IMG/VR virus record: IMGVR_UViG_3300046535_000413 | Coordinates: 1-27,024 of that record | DNA: 27,024 bases | Reading direction: 5' to 3' (one strand) | From: a virus | Shown here: piece by piece, positions 20,241 through 27,024 of the stretch | Numbering within the stretch: the stretch's first letter is position 1 | Layout of the letters: the number at the start of each line of letters is the position of its first letter | Notes under the pieces: generated by a model | Told to the model about the DNA's origin: nothing | Seen by the model: only the letters and a program-made list of their open reading frames with translations | The model's database searches: none | Position numbers and translations under genes: made by a program

Positions 20241-21296
20241 ATGCCCGAACCATCACTTCGTGAAGCCCTCGACACAGCAGTTGCTGACCATGAGGCCGCT
20301 GTGGCCAGTCCCGAGACTGGCACTCCTGCGCCCGCCCCGGCGCCTGCGGCCCCTGCTGAGGCTCCTGCCGAAGCGCCTGCGCCCCAGGAGGGTGAGCAGG
20401 TCCAGGCCAAGGCTCCTGGCATCGAGCCGGCCCCCAAGCCTGGCGAGACCATCGACCCCTTGGCGGAGGCGCCCAAGTCGTGGAAGGCCGCCAATCGCAC
20501 TCACTGGGGGGTCATCCCCAAGGAGGCGCGTGAGGAGATTGTCCGCCGCGACAAGGAGGTGTTCCGCATCCTTGGCGAGAGCGGCCAGGCCCGCAAGCTC
20601 CAGGCCGAGCTCACGGACATTGTGCGCCCATTCGAGGCGCGCATTCGTTCCTCAGGCCAGACCCCGCTCCAGGTCATCAACAACCTCCTGGGCTTCGACT
20701 ATGCGCTTTCCAGCGCCCCACCGGCACGGCGTGCCCAGCTCGCAGCGAAGCTGATCGGTGACTACGGCATCGACATCCGCGAGTTGGATGCAGCCTTGTC
20801 CGGCAGCGCGCCTGCGGACCCTGTCCAGGCCACGGTCGACCGCCTGCTTGCCGAACGTCTTGCGCCGTTCCAGCAGTTCATGCAGACCCAGCAGACCATG
20901 GAGCAGCAGCGCAACCAGAGCTTCTCCAATGAAGCCACGCAGACGGTCGAGTCCATGGCCACGGACGTCACGAAGTATCCGCACTTCGAGACTGTCCGCG
21001 AAGACATGGCCGACCTGGTCGAAATGGGTGCGAAGAGGGGGGTTTACTTCTCGCCCGACCAGGCGTATAATCGGGCCGTAGCGATGAACCCTGAACTCGG
21101 CGCCCATGTGGTGGCTCAGAGACAGCAGGAAGCCCAGCGCCAAACAGCCTTGTCACAACATGACCGGGCTCAGAAGGCCTTGCTAGCATCCTCGTCTGTC
21201 TCTGGTTCGCCCCTCGGCACTCCCGGCTCTGGTGGTTCGGCTGCGGACTTGCGTAGCGCTGTTGAGTCAGCTTTCAACTCCGTGACGTCGAGGTAG
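20241..21296 (+). CDS. Scaffolding protein
   Basis: This 351-residue protein directly precedes the capsid genes. The N-terminal 75 residues are Ala/Pro/Glu-rich and disordered. The body is helical and Gln/Glu/Arg-rich (KEAREEIVRRDKEVFRILGE, then PFQQFMQTQQTMEQQRNQSF). The C-terminus carries a short basic helix, as expected for a scaffold that binds coat protein. No protease motif is visible, so the scaffold probably leaves the prohead intact. The start ATG follows GGAGCACCACC, the same initiation sequence as at 23849. A promoter-like sequence lies inside the gene at 21043-21071. Confidence 0.82.
   Translation: MPEPSLREALDTAVADHEAAVASPETGTPAPAPAPAAPAEAPAEAPAPQEGEQVQAKAPGIEPAPKPGETIDPLAEAPKSWKAANRTHWGVIPKEAREEIVRRDKEVFRILGESGQARKLQAELTDIVRPFEARIRSSGQTPLQVINNLLGFDYALSSAPPARRAQLAAKLIGDYGIDIRELDAALSGSAPADPVQATVDRLLAERLAPFQQFMQTQQTMEQQRNQSFSNEATQTVESMATDVTKYPHFETVREDMADLVEMGAKRGVYFSPDQAYNRAVAMNPELGAHVVAQRQQEAQRQTALSQHDRAQKALLASSSVSGSPLGTPGSGGSAADLRSAVESAFNSVTSR
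21043..21071 (+). promoter_or_regulatory. Internal promoter-like sequence before the capsid genes
   Basis: TTTACT (21043-21048), a 17-bp spacer and TATAAT (21066-21071) lie inside the scaffold gene, about 370 bp before the major capsid ATG. The GCGTATAATC context equals that of the virion operon promoter. It could raise capsid mRNA; being inside a coding sequence, it could also be chance. Confidence 0.4.
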
Positions 21297-21298
21297 AC

Positions 21299-21427
21299 AT
21301 GCTCAGGTTCCTCAAGGTAGCCATGCAGTTGTTCTATCCTCGGGTCAGGCAGGTGAGCCCTCCAGTAATCCGGCAAGTGCGCAACGACCCTGGCATTCCG
21401 CCACCCAGACCCAAACCAACCGAGTAG
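21299..21427 (+). CDS. 42-residue hypothetical protein between scaffold and capsid
   Basis: Starts MLRFLKVAMQ and ends RPKPTE. It has GAGGT 6 bp upstream and ends 12 bp before the capsid ATG, and it fills the only gap between the two genes. It is basic with a proline-rich end (GIPPPRPKP). Spacing, SD and codon use support a real gene, but I know no relative. It may be a minor virion component. Confidence 0.55.
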   Translation: MLRFLKVAMQLFYPRVRQVSPPVIRQVRNDPGIPPPRPKPTE

Positions 21428-21439
21428 GAGCTCATCACC

Positions 21440-22420
21440 ATGGCATTCGCCAACTCAGCGGTCAGCGACATCATCGCGACCACCATTCAATCCCGGACGG
21501 GTGTCATCGCCGACAACGTCACGAAGAACAACGCCCTGTTGGCGCGGCTCAAGCAGCGCGGCAACATCAAGATGTTCTCCGGCGGCAACGTCATCCTCCA
21601 GGAACTGTCCTTCCAGGCCAACGGCAATGCCGGCTGGTACGCTGGCTATGACCTGTTGCCCATCGCGGCGCAGGACGTGCTGTCGGCGGCTCAGTACGAC
21701 ATCAAGCAGGCCGCGTGCCCCGTCACGATCAGCGGTCTGGACCAGCTCCAGAACTCGGGCAAGGAGCAGATCATCGACCTGCTCGAAGCCCGCGTGAACG
21801 TGGGCGAGTCGTCCATGGCGAACCTGATCGCCCAGGGCGTCTACAGCGACGGCCTCGCAGCCGGCGGCAAGCAGATCGACGGCCTGGCCAAGCAGGTCAT
21901 CGCGGTGCCGACCTCAGGCATCGTCGGCGGCATCGACCGCCTGACCTGGACGTTCTGGCGCAACCAGACGTTCGACGCCAGCACCGACGGTGGCGCCGCG
22001 ACCACGGCAGCGAACATCCAGAGCTACTTCAACCGGCTCTGGGCCAAGCTCGTTCGTGGCATGGACCGTCCCGACCTGATCGTGGTCGACAACGTCTACT
22101 GGGGCCTCTACATGGCGTCCCTGCAGGCGATCCAGCGGTTCAGCGGCACCGATGACGCCAAGCTCGGCTTCGTATCCATCAAGTTCATGGACGCGGACGT
22201 GGTGCTCGACGGCGGCATCGGGGGCTTCATGCCCGCCTCCACGGCGTACTTCCTCAACACGAAGTACCTCCACTATCGGCCGCACCGCGACCGCAACATG
22301 GTCCCGCTGTCGCCGGGTCAGCGCTACAGCGTCAACCAGGATGCCGCCGTGCAAATCCTGGCCTGGGCCGGGAACCTGACTTCGTCAGGCCTCCAGTTCC
22401 AGGGGATCATGGTCGAGTAA
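21440..22420 (+). CDS. Major capsid protein
   Basis: A 326-residue coat protein, by position after the scaffold and by sequence. The N-terminus (AFANSAVSDIIATTIQSRTG) and LQELSFQANGNAGWYAGYD are typical of short HK97-fold capsid proteins of podoviruses, followed by a long helix (EQIIDLLEARVNVGESSM) and a P-domain-like C-terminal part. There is no N-terminal delta domain, in line with a separate scaffold. The ATG at 21440 follows GGAG at 10 bp. A hairpin directly after the gene may mark the end of an abundant short transcript. Confidence 0.9.
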   Translation: MAFANSAVSDIIATTIQSRTGVIADNVTKNNALLARLKQRGNIKMFSGGNVILQELSFQANGNAGWYAGYDLLPIAAQDVLSAAQYDIKQAACPVTISGLDQLQNSGKEQIIDLLEARVNVGESSMANLIAQGVYSDGLAAGGKQIDGLAKQVIAVPTSGIVGGIDRLTWTFWRNQTFDASTDGGAATTAANIQSYFNRLWAKLVRGMDRPDLIVVDNVYWGLYMASLQAIQRFSGTDDAKLGFVSIKFMDADVVLDGGIGGFMPASTAYFLNTKYLHYRPHRDRNMVPLSPGQRYSVNQDAAVQILAWAGNLTSSGLQFQGIMVE

Positions 22421-22433
22421 TCGACCTCCAACT

Positions 22434-22458
22434 TGGGTGGGCTGCTTCGGCCCACCCA
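22434..22458 (+). terminator. Hairpin after the major capsid gene, possible partial terminator
   Basis: TGGGTGGGC and GCCCACCCA form a perfect 9-bp stem with a 7-base loop, followed by a pyrimidine-rich stretch (CTCTCTTCTTC) rather than a clean T-run. It lies between the capsid stop and the next gene's SD. It could terminate part of the transcripts or stabilise capsid mRNA. Confidence 0.6.
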
Positions 22459-22480
22459 CTCTCTTCTTCAGGAGAACCAC

Positions 22481-23134
22481 ATGCCCGCAGGTCTTCCCGG
22501 CTCAACGGCCGTTCAGAATGCGGCAAACCCGTCGCTGGGCTCAGCGGTCAGCTTCGACCTGCTGAGTGGCCCCAAGGGTTCGCCGTTCGACAACGACAAG
22601 GACTACGGCAACGCAGTCTACCCCTTCTTCAAGTTGGACACGACCACACCGGCCGTGGCCAACGCCAATGCCTCGACCGGCGCGCTCAGCACCGGCATCG
22701 GCATGACGCCGCAGGTGCTCATCGGTCCCTTCAGCGACCCGCTCGTCAGCAACGCTGTCCGTGGCATCCGCAATGCCGGGTTCTTCGATGACGAGATTCC
22801 AGGCGTGTCGATCCCGGCAGGCACCTCCAGCCCCGACAGTACCATCATGTACATCGGCGGCGGCAAGTGCACCAAGAACGTCGATGGCCTTGCGCCCCCG
22901 GTTCCGTACACGGCAGGCTTCGGCATCGGTGCTGCTGGCCAGGGCGGCTCGCGTGACGCAGGCGCAGGTCCGGCTCCGTTCACAGGCTTCGCCATGAAGA
23001 TGGTCACGGCTGCGGCCGGCGTTGCCGTCGGTGGCGTGGTCGAGACTGGCTTCGTCAACCGCACGGGCCAAGCGCTGCTCACCGACCAGTCGGTGTTCGG
23101 CTCCAGCACCACGGCGTCAGCAACCCCAGCCTGA
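22481..23134 (+). CDS. 217-residue virion protein, possibly head decoration
   Basis: Starts MPAGLPGSTA at ATG 22481 behind AGGAG; an upstream TTG start at 22433 would read through the hairpin and is rejected. The protein is rich in Gly, Ala, Ser and Thr, with beta-prone segments (FAMKMVTAAAGVAVGGVVETGF) typical of abundant capsid-associated or decoration proteins encoded right after the coat gene. I cannot name the family. Confidence 0.75.
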   Translation: MPAGLPGSTAVQNAANPSLGSAVSFDLLSGPKGSPFDNDKDYGNAVYPFFKLDTTTPAVANANASTGALSTGIGMTPQVLIGPFSDPLVSNAVRGIRNAGFFDDEIPGVSIPAGTSSPDSTIMYIGGGKCTKNVDGLAPPVPYTAGFGIGAAGQGGSRDAGAGPAPFTGFAMKMVTAAAGVAVGGVVETGFVNRTGQALLTDQSVFGSSTTASATPA

Positions 23135-23141
23135 GACTGGC

Positions 23142-23825
23142 GTGCTGAACGTCCAGCTCCTGGCGCTCTCAGGGGGGCGCGTTCGCAACACGAGCGCGTC
23201 CCCTGTCGCCTTCAATGGGGGTACGCCGACCAATGCGGCCGGCGTCCTTTGCACGTCCAGTTCCGTGCCCCAAGTCTCCCTTGGGGGCTTGGGATACTTG
23301 AACAACGGGGCATTGTCAGTTGCTCTTGGCGGGACACCTGTGTACTTCGCAGGCGGGATACCTGTCGCTGCCGACGGCAGAACATGCGTCGAGGCGGCTG
23401 TCGCCACCAAGTACTCCGCAGGGGGCATCCCGCTCACCGCGACAGGACGAGTCGCCCTGGCCACGGCAGAGCTTGTGTTCCTGGATGAGATGAGTGTCTC
23501 ACACATCTTGACGGTCGGCATCAATCCCGGCGGCAATCGTGTGGGCTACCGTCGTGGAGAGTGGGGAGACTTCCAGCCCAACGATGTGCCGTCCCTGTCG
23601 CGGCTGTTCACCAACCTGAGCAACAATCGGTTGGTGGTCCAGGCGGACGGAGACATGTCGACTCTGGTGATCTCAAACATCCACATCCACCGCATCTCCA
23701 ACGGCGCGAACTTCAACTTCGGTGCGCCGAGCAGCGTCCTATTTGACGGGGTCGTCACGGACTTCACCTGGATCGTTCCATTCGACTTTGTACTGGGCGA
23801 GCAGTACACGGTCTCATTGTCCTAA
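23142..23825 (+). CDS. 227-residue virion protein with three AGGIP-type repeats
   Basis: Begins at GTG 23142, seven bases after the previous stop, so coupled translation is likely; there is no SD. Residues 24-106 hold three imperfect repeats (FNGGTPTNAAG, FAGGIPVAADGR, SAGGIPLTATGR) that suggest a repeated beta element. The C-terminal half (RLVVQADGDMSTLVISN onwards) looks like a beta-sandwich. It could be a decoration, fibre-like or tail-associated structural protein. A longer frame starting at 23022 overlaps the previous gene and reads as low-quality Arg/Ser sequence, so it is rejected. Confidence 0.72.
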   Translation: MLNVQLLALSGGRVRNTSASPVAFNGGTPTNAAGVLCTSSSVPQVSLGGLGYLNNGALSVALGGTPVYFAGGIPVAADGRTCVEAAVATKYSAGGIPLTATGRVALATAELVFLDEMSVSHILTVGINPGGNRVGYRRGEWGDFQPNDVPSLSRLFTNLSNNRLVVQADGDMSTLVISNIHIHRISNGANFNFGAPSSVLFDGVVTDFTWIVPFDFVLGEQYTVSLS

Positions 23826-23848
23826 CTCGCCTCAAACGGAGCACCACC

Positions 23849-24418
23849 ATGCCCACCCCAATCTACGACGAACCCAACTACACCGATGACATGTACAGGG
23901 ACGACAACAAGTTGTTCGTCATGTTCTACCCGGAGGCGGTGAAGAACGAAGTCAAGTCAGCTGCGGAAGGCCGGCCCATCTTCGACCAGCGTCACATGAT
24001 CAAGGTCATCACGCCGGGCTCCAAAGACATCATGGTCAACAAGGCCACCGAGAACTACCAGCGCAGGTTCGCCAAGCAATGGGAGCGGTACAAGGCAAAC
24101 CAGGATCAGACGCCCGATGGCACTCCGTTGGACCAGGTGCCGTTCCTGTCCGTGACGCAGATCGCGGAGCTCAGGGCCCTCAACGTCATGTCGTTGGAGG
24201 GTCTGGCTGGTATGGCGGACACTGTCGCCCACCGGTTCATGGGGTTCCACGAAATGCGGACCAAGGCCCAGAAGTACCTGGACGCGGCCAAGTCGGCGGC
24301 GCCCATCACGGCCTTGCAGGGCCAAGTCGACGACCTGAAGAGCACGAACGAGGTTCTTCAGCGCCAGATCACGGCGCTGATGGCGGCGAACGAAGCCAAG
24401 GCCAAGACTCAAGAGTGA
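23849..24418 (+). CDS. 189-residue virion protein with C-terminal coiled coil
   Basis: Starts MPTPIYDEPN after the GGAGCACCACC initiation sequence. The N-terminal part is mixed alpha/beta. Residues 97-108 (VPFLSVTQIAEL) and the following 'LRALNVMSLEGLAGM' resemble a small HhH-like pair seen in some phage head proteins. Residues 149-187 form a coiled coil (ALQGQVDDLKSTNEVLQRQI). A minor head or connector-associated protein is likely; the family is not certain. Confidence 0.72.
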   Translation: MPTPIYDEPNYTDDMYRDDNKLFVMFYPEAVKNEVKSAAEGRPIFDQRHMIKVITPGSKDIMVNKATENYQRRFAKQWERYKANQDQTPDGTPLDQVPFLSVTQIAELRALNVMSLEGLAGMADTVAHRFMGFHEMRTKAQKYLDAAKSAAPITALQGQVDDLKSTNEVLQRQITALMAANEAKAKTQE

Positions 24419-24425
24419 GGTCCTG

Positions 24426-25151
24426 ATGGACTACTGGACTGCTGCGGACCTGATCAAGCAACTTACGGGTGAGCTTGGTCTGCCGAACCCCGCGGACATC
24501 ACGTCCACGGATGACATGGCTGCGCTCCAACTCCTGGCGTTCTTGAACGCTGCGGGGAACGACCTGGTCACGTACTACCCGTGGGAGCAATTTGTCAAGC
24601 AGTTCAGTTTCGACACGGTGGATGGTCAATCAGGCTACGACCTCCCTGCTGACTGGTGCTACTTTGTCGACCAGACTCAGTGGGACCAGACCAACCACTG
24701 GCCCCTGCTCGGGCCCAAGTCGCCTCAGGAGTGGGCCTGGCTCAAGGGTGGGCTCGTTGCCATGGCTCCGCGTTCGCGCTACAGGGTCATGGACAACCAG
24801 ATTGCCCTCTTCCCCACCCCTGGCTCCAGTTCGTTCCACATGAACATGGAGTACATCAGCAAGAACTGGGTGTTGAACGCTACCCTCACGGAAGCGTCCA
24901 TGGTCACGAGCGGCGCCGACACCGTGCAGTTCTACCCATGGCTGATCATGAAGTACGTCAAGCTCAAGTTCTATGAGCTGAAGGGCTTCGACACGACCGC
25001 AGTGACGTCCGACTTCATGCGTTCCTTCCAGTCCATGACGGGCAAGAGCAAGGGTGCGCCGAAGCTGTCCCTGTCGCCTCGCTTCCCGCCCTTGTTCATC
25101 GGACCATGGAGCATCCCTGACGGTTCTTGGGACACCAGCGGATCGCCTTGA
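24426..25151 (+). CDS. Head-tail adaptor-like protein
   Basis: This 241-residue protein lies between minor head genes and a large tail-hub protein. YYPWEQFVKQFSF...GQSGYDLPADWCYFVDQTQWD (residues 50-87), followed by PLLGPKSPQEW, matches the phage adaptor pattern 'W-x-x-L...F-x-T-V-x-G-Q-x-x-Y-x-L-P-A-D-x-x-x-x-x-D-x-T-x-W-D'. That pattern is typical of P22 gp4/T7 gp11-like connector proteins. It would form the ring under the portal. It starts at ATG 24426, 5 bp after the preceding stop. Confidence 0.78.
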   Translation: MDYWTAADLIKQLTGELGLPNPADITSTDDMAALQLLAFLNAAGNDLVTYYPWEQFVKQFSFDTVDGQSGYDLPADWCYFVDQTQWDQTNHWPLLGPKSPQEWAWLKGGLVAMAPRSRYRVMDNQIALFPTPGSSSFHMNMEYISKNWVLNATLTEASMVTSGADTVQFYPWLIMKYVKLKFYELKGFDTTAVTSDFMRSFQSMTGKSKGAPKLSLSPRFPPLFIGPWSIPDGSWDTSGSP

Positions 25152-25152
25152 C

Positions 25153-26760
25153 ATGCCGTTCGCCCACTTCACTGCCCCTTCTCAGCTGTCGGCGGACCTG
25201 ACGTCGATACCTGCCCCTATTGGGGGATTGAACGCAATCGACAGTCTCGCGGCCATGCCGGCCACGGACGCGATTGTGATGACGAACGTCGTGCCCCAGC
25301 CTTACGGTGTGATGGTTCGCAAGGGGTACGTCCAGCATGCTACGGGCCTGCCTGGTCCCGTGCCTTCCTTGGCGGAGTTGGCCAGCCGGAACGGCTCCAT
25401 CAAGATGTACGCGTGGTCCGGCGACGGCATGTACGATGTCACGGCCATCGGTGCTGTAGGTGCTCCGGTCGTCACAGGTCTCAGTAGCCCGTGGTGGCAG
25501 CATGTCCTCATGGGCAACAGCGCCGGGACACACTTGATCGCGTTCAATGGGTCCGACCCCGGCATCTGGGTTCATAACAATGGTGGCACCATCACTCGCC
25601 TGACGGCGGGCGACGGCATTGTCACGGGCACCTGGAACGGTGTTGACCCCGTCAACCTGATTCAGTGCACCATTCACCAACACAGGCTTTGGGCCGTTCA
25701 GGAGGACACCACCATCGGTTGGTACCTGCCTCCGGACCAAATCTTTGGCGTTGCTGCACCCTTCGACTTCGGGCCACTCTTCAAGCATGGTGGTTACCTC
25801 ACCGTCCTTGCCACTTGGACTGTCGACTCAGGAGACGGGTCGGACGACAAGCTTGTGGCCATCAGCTCCAACGGAGAGGCGGTGGTGTTCTCGGGCATCA
25901 ACCCTTCCAGCGCAGATACCTGGACGCTAGTTGGGGTGTACTTCGTTGGCACACCTGTGCGGGGTCGCAGGTTCTACACCAACGTTGCCGGCGACCTGTT
26001 CTTGATCACCCTCACGGGGGTGGTCTCGATGGCTACCCTGATCACGTCCACACAAGTGAACGTGTCCGCCAACAACACTTACAGCAAGAAGATTCAATTC
26101 TTGCTGAGCGACCTCACGAGCACGTTGGGGGATTTGGACGGGTGGCAGATCGCCATGTTCCCGTCGATCAACCTGCTCTTCATCAACGTGCCGTCAGTGT
26201 TCTTTGGCGGCTCGGGTCAGATCGTTGCCAACCAGATCAACGCAGCCTGGTGTTTGTTCACCAATATGGACGCTCTTGTCTGGGAGCGAGTTGATGGCCA
26301 GCCGTACTTCGGTGCGCCTGACGGGACTGTGTATCGCGCCTGGGCAGGAGACACTGACAAGGTGCTGACGGACCTCACTGGCGGGACCAACATCCAGTCT
26401 CGCGTTCAGTCGGCCTACAGCTACTTTGGCAAGACTGCGCTTCAGAAGCAGATCGGCATGTACCGTCCGAACCTGTCGGTGGTGAGGCCGGTATCTCTCA
26501 GTCCTCAGTGGCTGTTCGACTTCAGGCAGATCGGAGACACGTTCCCCTCAGGAGCGCCTCCCACACCCGGAGGCTCAGCCATCTGGGGCATAGCCATCTG
26601 GGGCCTCGACTTGTGGTCCGGAGGCATGAAGGTCCAACGGGATTGGTACCAGGCTGTCGGCCTCGGTGTGGCGGCATCCCTCGACATCAGGTTCTCGACA
26701 GACTGCGAGACTCTCTGGATTTCCACGGACCTGTCCCTCAAGTCAGGACTGCTGCTATGA
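25153..26760 (+). CDS. Tail-hub / stabilisation protein (P22 gp10- or T7 gp12-like)
   Basis: A 535-residue protein beginning MPFAHFTAPS one base after the adaptor stop. The N-terminal segment (PIGGLNAIDSLAAMPATDAI...NVVPQPYGVMVRKGY) is a very common opening of podoviral tail-tube or stabilisation proteins ('GGLNxRDxLxxMPxxDAxxLxNxxPxxxGVxxRxGY'). The rest is Gly/Asp/aromatic-rich with repeated short beta segments, consistent with a beta-propeller-like nozzle. It would close the head below the adaptor and hold fibres. The longer frame from 25054 overlaps the adaptor and reads as noise. Confidence 0.85.
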   Translation: MPFAHFTAPSQLSADLTSIPAPIGGLNAIDSLAAMPATDAIVMTNVVPQPYGVMVRKGYVQHATGLPGPVPSLAELASRNGSIKMYAWSGDGMYDVTAIGAVGAPVVTGLSSPWWQHVLMGNSAGTHLIAFNGSDPGIWVHNNGGTITRLTAGDGIVTGTWNGVDPVNLIQCTIHQHRLWAVQEDTTIGWYLPPDQIFGVAAPFDFGPLFKHGGYLTVLATWTVDSGDGSDDKLVAISSNGEAVVFSGINPSSADTWTLVGVYFVGTPVRGRRFYTNVAGDLFLITLTGVVSMATLITSTQVNVSANNTYSKKIQFLLSDLTSTLGDLDGWQIAMFPSINLLFINVPSVFFGGSGQIVANQINAAWCLFTNMDALVWERVDGQPYFGAPDGTVYRAWAGDTDKVLTDLTGGTNIQSRVQSAYSYFGKTALQKQIGMYRPNLSVVRPVSLSPQWLFDFRQIGDTFPSGAPPTPGGSAIWGIAIWGLDLWSGGMKVQRDWYQAVGLGVAASLDIRFSTDCETLWISTDLSLKSGLLL

Positions 26761-27024
26761 TCTACGAGGATCAAGCCAAGCTTCGCGAGTACATGGAGAG
26801 TCGGCTGGACCGGCCCTTCACGAAGCATGCGCGCTTCCTCGGCAGCAAAGTGGGCGACGAGATCATTGGCGGCGTGGCCTACGATGACTGGACAGGACTG
26901 GCCTGCTCGGTTCACATTGCCGGCGAGCACCCTGGCTGGGCCGGGGCAGAGCTCATGTACTATGGGTGCTACTACCCATTTGTCGAGTGCAATTGCGAGA
27001 CGTTGCTAGCTGAGGTGACAGACC
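26757..27024 (+). CDS. Partial GNAT-like acetyltransferase-family protein
   Basis: The frame starts MIYEDQAKLR in an ATGA overlap with the tail-hub stop and runs 89 residues to the window edge. IGGVAYDDWTGLACSVHIAG (37-56), the following LMYYGCYYPFVECN and LLAEV resemble phage GNAT-fold proteins, in which strand 4 and the following helix carry 'V-x-V-Y-D-x-F...H-x-A' and 'YPF-x-x-x-x-x-x-x-x-x-A-x-V'. Such genes are often found between tail genes and may modify a phage or host protein. The acetyl-CoA-binding segment (R/Q-x-x-G-x-G/A) is not clear, so it could be a structural relative. Confidence 0.65.
   Translation, partial: MIYEDQAKLREYMESRLDRPFTKHARFLGSKVGDEIIGGVAYDDWTGLACSVHIAGEHPGWAGAELMYYGCYYPFVECNCETLLAEVTD

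Noticed and set aside
22433-22480. TTG-started extension of the 217-residue virion gene
   Set aside because: It would read through the post-capsid hairpin, while ATG 22481 has a clear AGGAG.
25054-25152. N-terminal extension of the tail-hub frame
   Set aside because: It overlaps the adaptor gene, is Arg/Ser/Cys-rich noise, and the conserved domain starts after ATG 25153.
1-27024. CRISPR arrays, insertion sequences, integrase or attachment sites, tRNA and rRNA genes
   Set aside because: None seen on either strand; repeats found are short operator- or iteron-like elements only.

Overview
The window is part of the genome of a tailed double-stranded DNA phage, most probably a podovirus. The evidence is a phage family A DNA polymerase, a primase/SF3 helicase, a large terminase, an ~800-residue portal, a scaffold, a major capsid protein, an adaptor-like protein and a large tail-hub-like protein in canonical order. 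No tape-measure, integrase or host housekeeping gene is visible. The DNA looks GC-rich by eye (about 60%), genes are packed with 1-14 bp overlaps, and Shine-Dalgarno (SD) sequences are common. This fits a proteobacterial host, perhaps a betaproteobacterium, but the host cannot be proven from the sequence.

Layout. (1) Positions 1-7132, minus strand: DNA metabolism, read right to left. It starts with a coiled-coil protein and a GTG-started candidate single-stranded-DNA-binding protein, then an attenuator-like terminator, PolA, a Cas4/RecB-like PD-(D/E)XK nuclease, a VRR-NUC nuclease and a helix-hairpin-helix-like protein. It ends with an SNF2-type helicase, a small HPxxxWA/CDEY protein, a P-loop kinase and the edge of a further gene. 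(2) Positions 7145-11412, minus strand: an accessory belt of small genes, several shorter than 60 codons and carrying single membrane helices, under sigma70-like promoters. (3) Positions 11413-11572: a divergent control region. (4) Positions 11573-13940, plus strand: TOPRIM/SF3 primase-helicase and a small tryptophan-rich protein. They are followed by a 190-bp array of GGGGGTA repeats in both orientations around an AT-rich segment, a strong origin candidate. (5) Positions 14187-14784, minus strand: two small genes with two clear intrinsic terminators. (6) Positions 14785-15118: a second divergent control region. (7) Positions 15119-27024, plus strand: packaging and virion genes, ending in a partial GNAT-like gene.

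How it may work. The early/replication genes and the virion genes are split between strands and controlled from the two divergent regions. Three minus-strand promoters share a T-A/C-GACT- or TACCTG-like -35, a 17-bp spacer and TATAAT/TATACT. Two of them carry a perfect inverted repeat CTGAAA-N5/6-TTTCAG inside the spacer, which looks like a repressor operator. Two internal hairpins (after the single-stranded-DNA-binding candidate and after the capsid gene) and an internal promoter before the capsid gene would tune stoichiometry.

The most interesting possibility is a thymidine-hypermodification module. The kinase at 68-655 has the CGGxD and FEGLLLS signatures that I associate with phage 5-hydroxymethyl-dU DNA kinases. 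The protein at 2342-3157 has a central GxGYGPY segment like the helical glycosylase-fold partners of those kinases. The assignment rests on remembered family patterns and needs a profile search.
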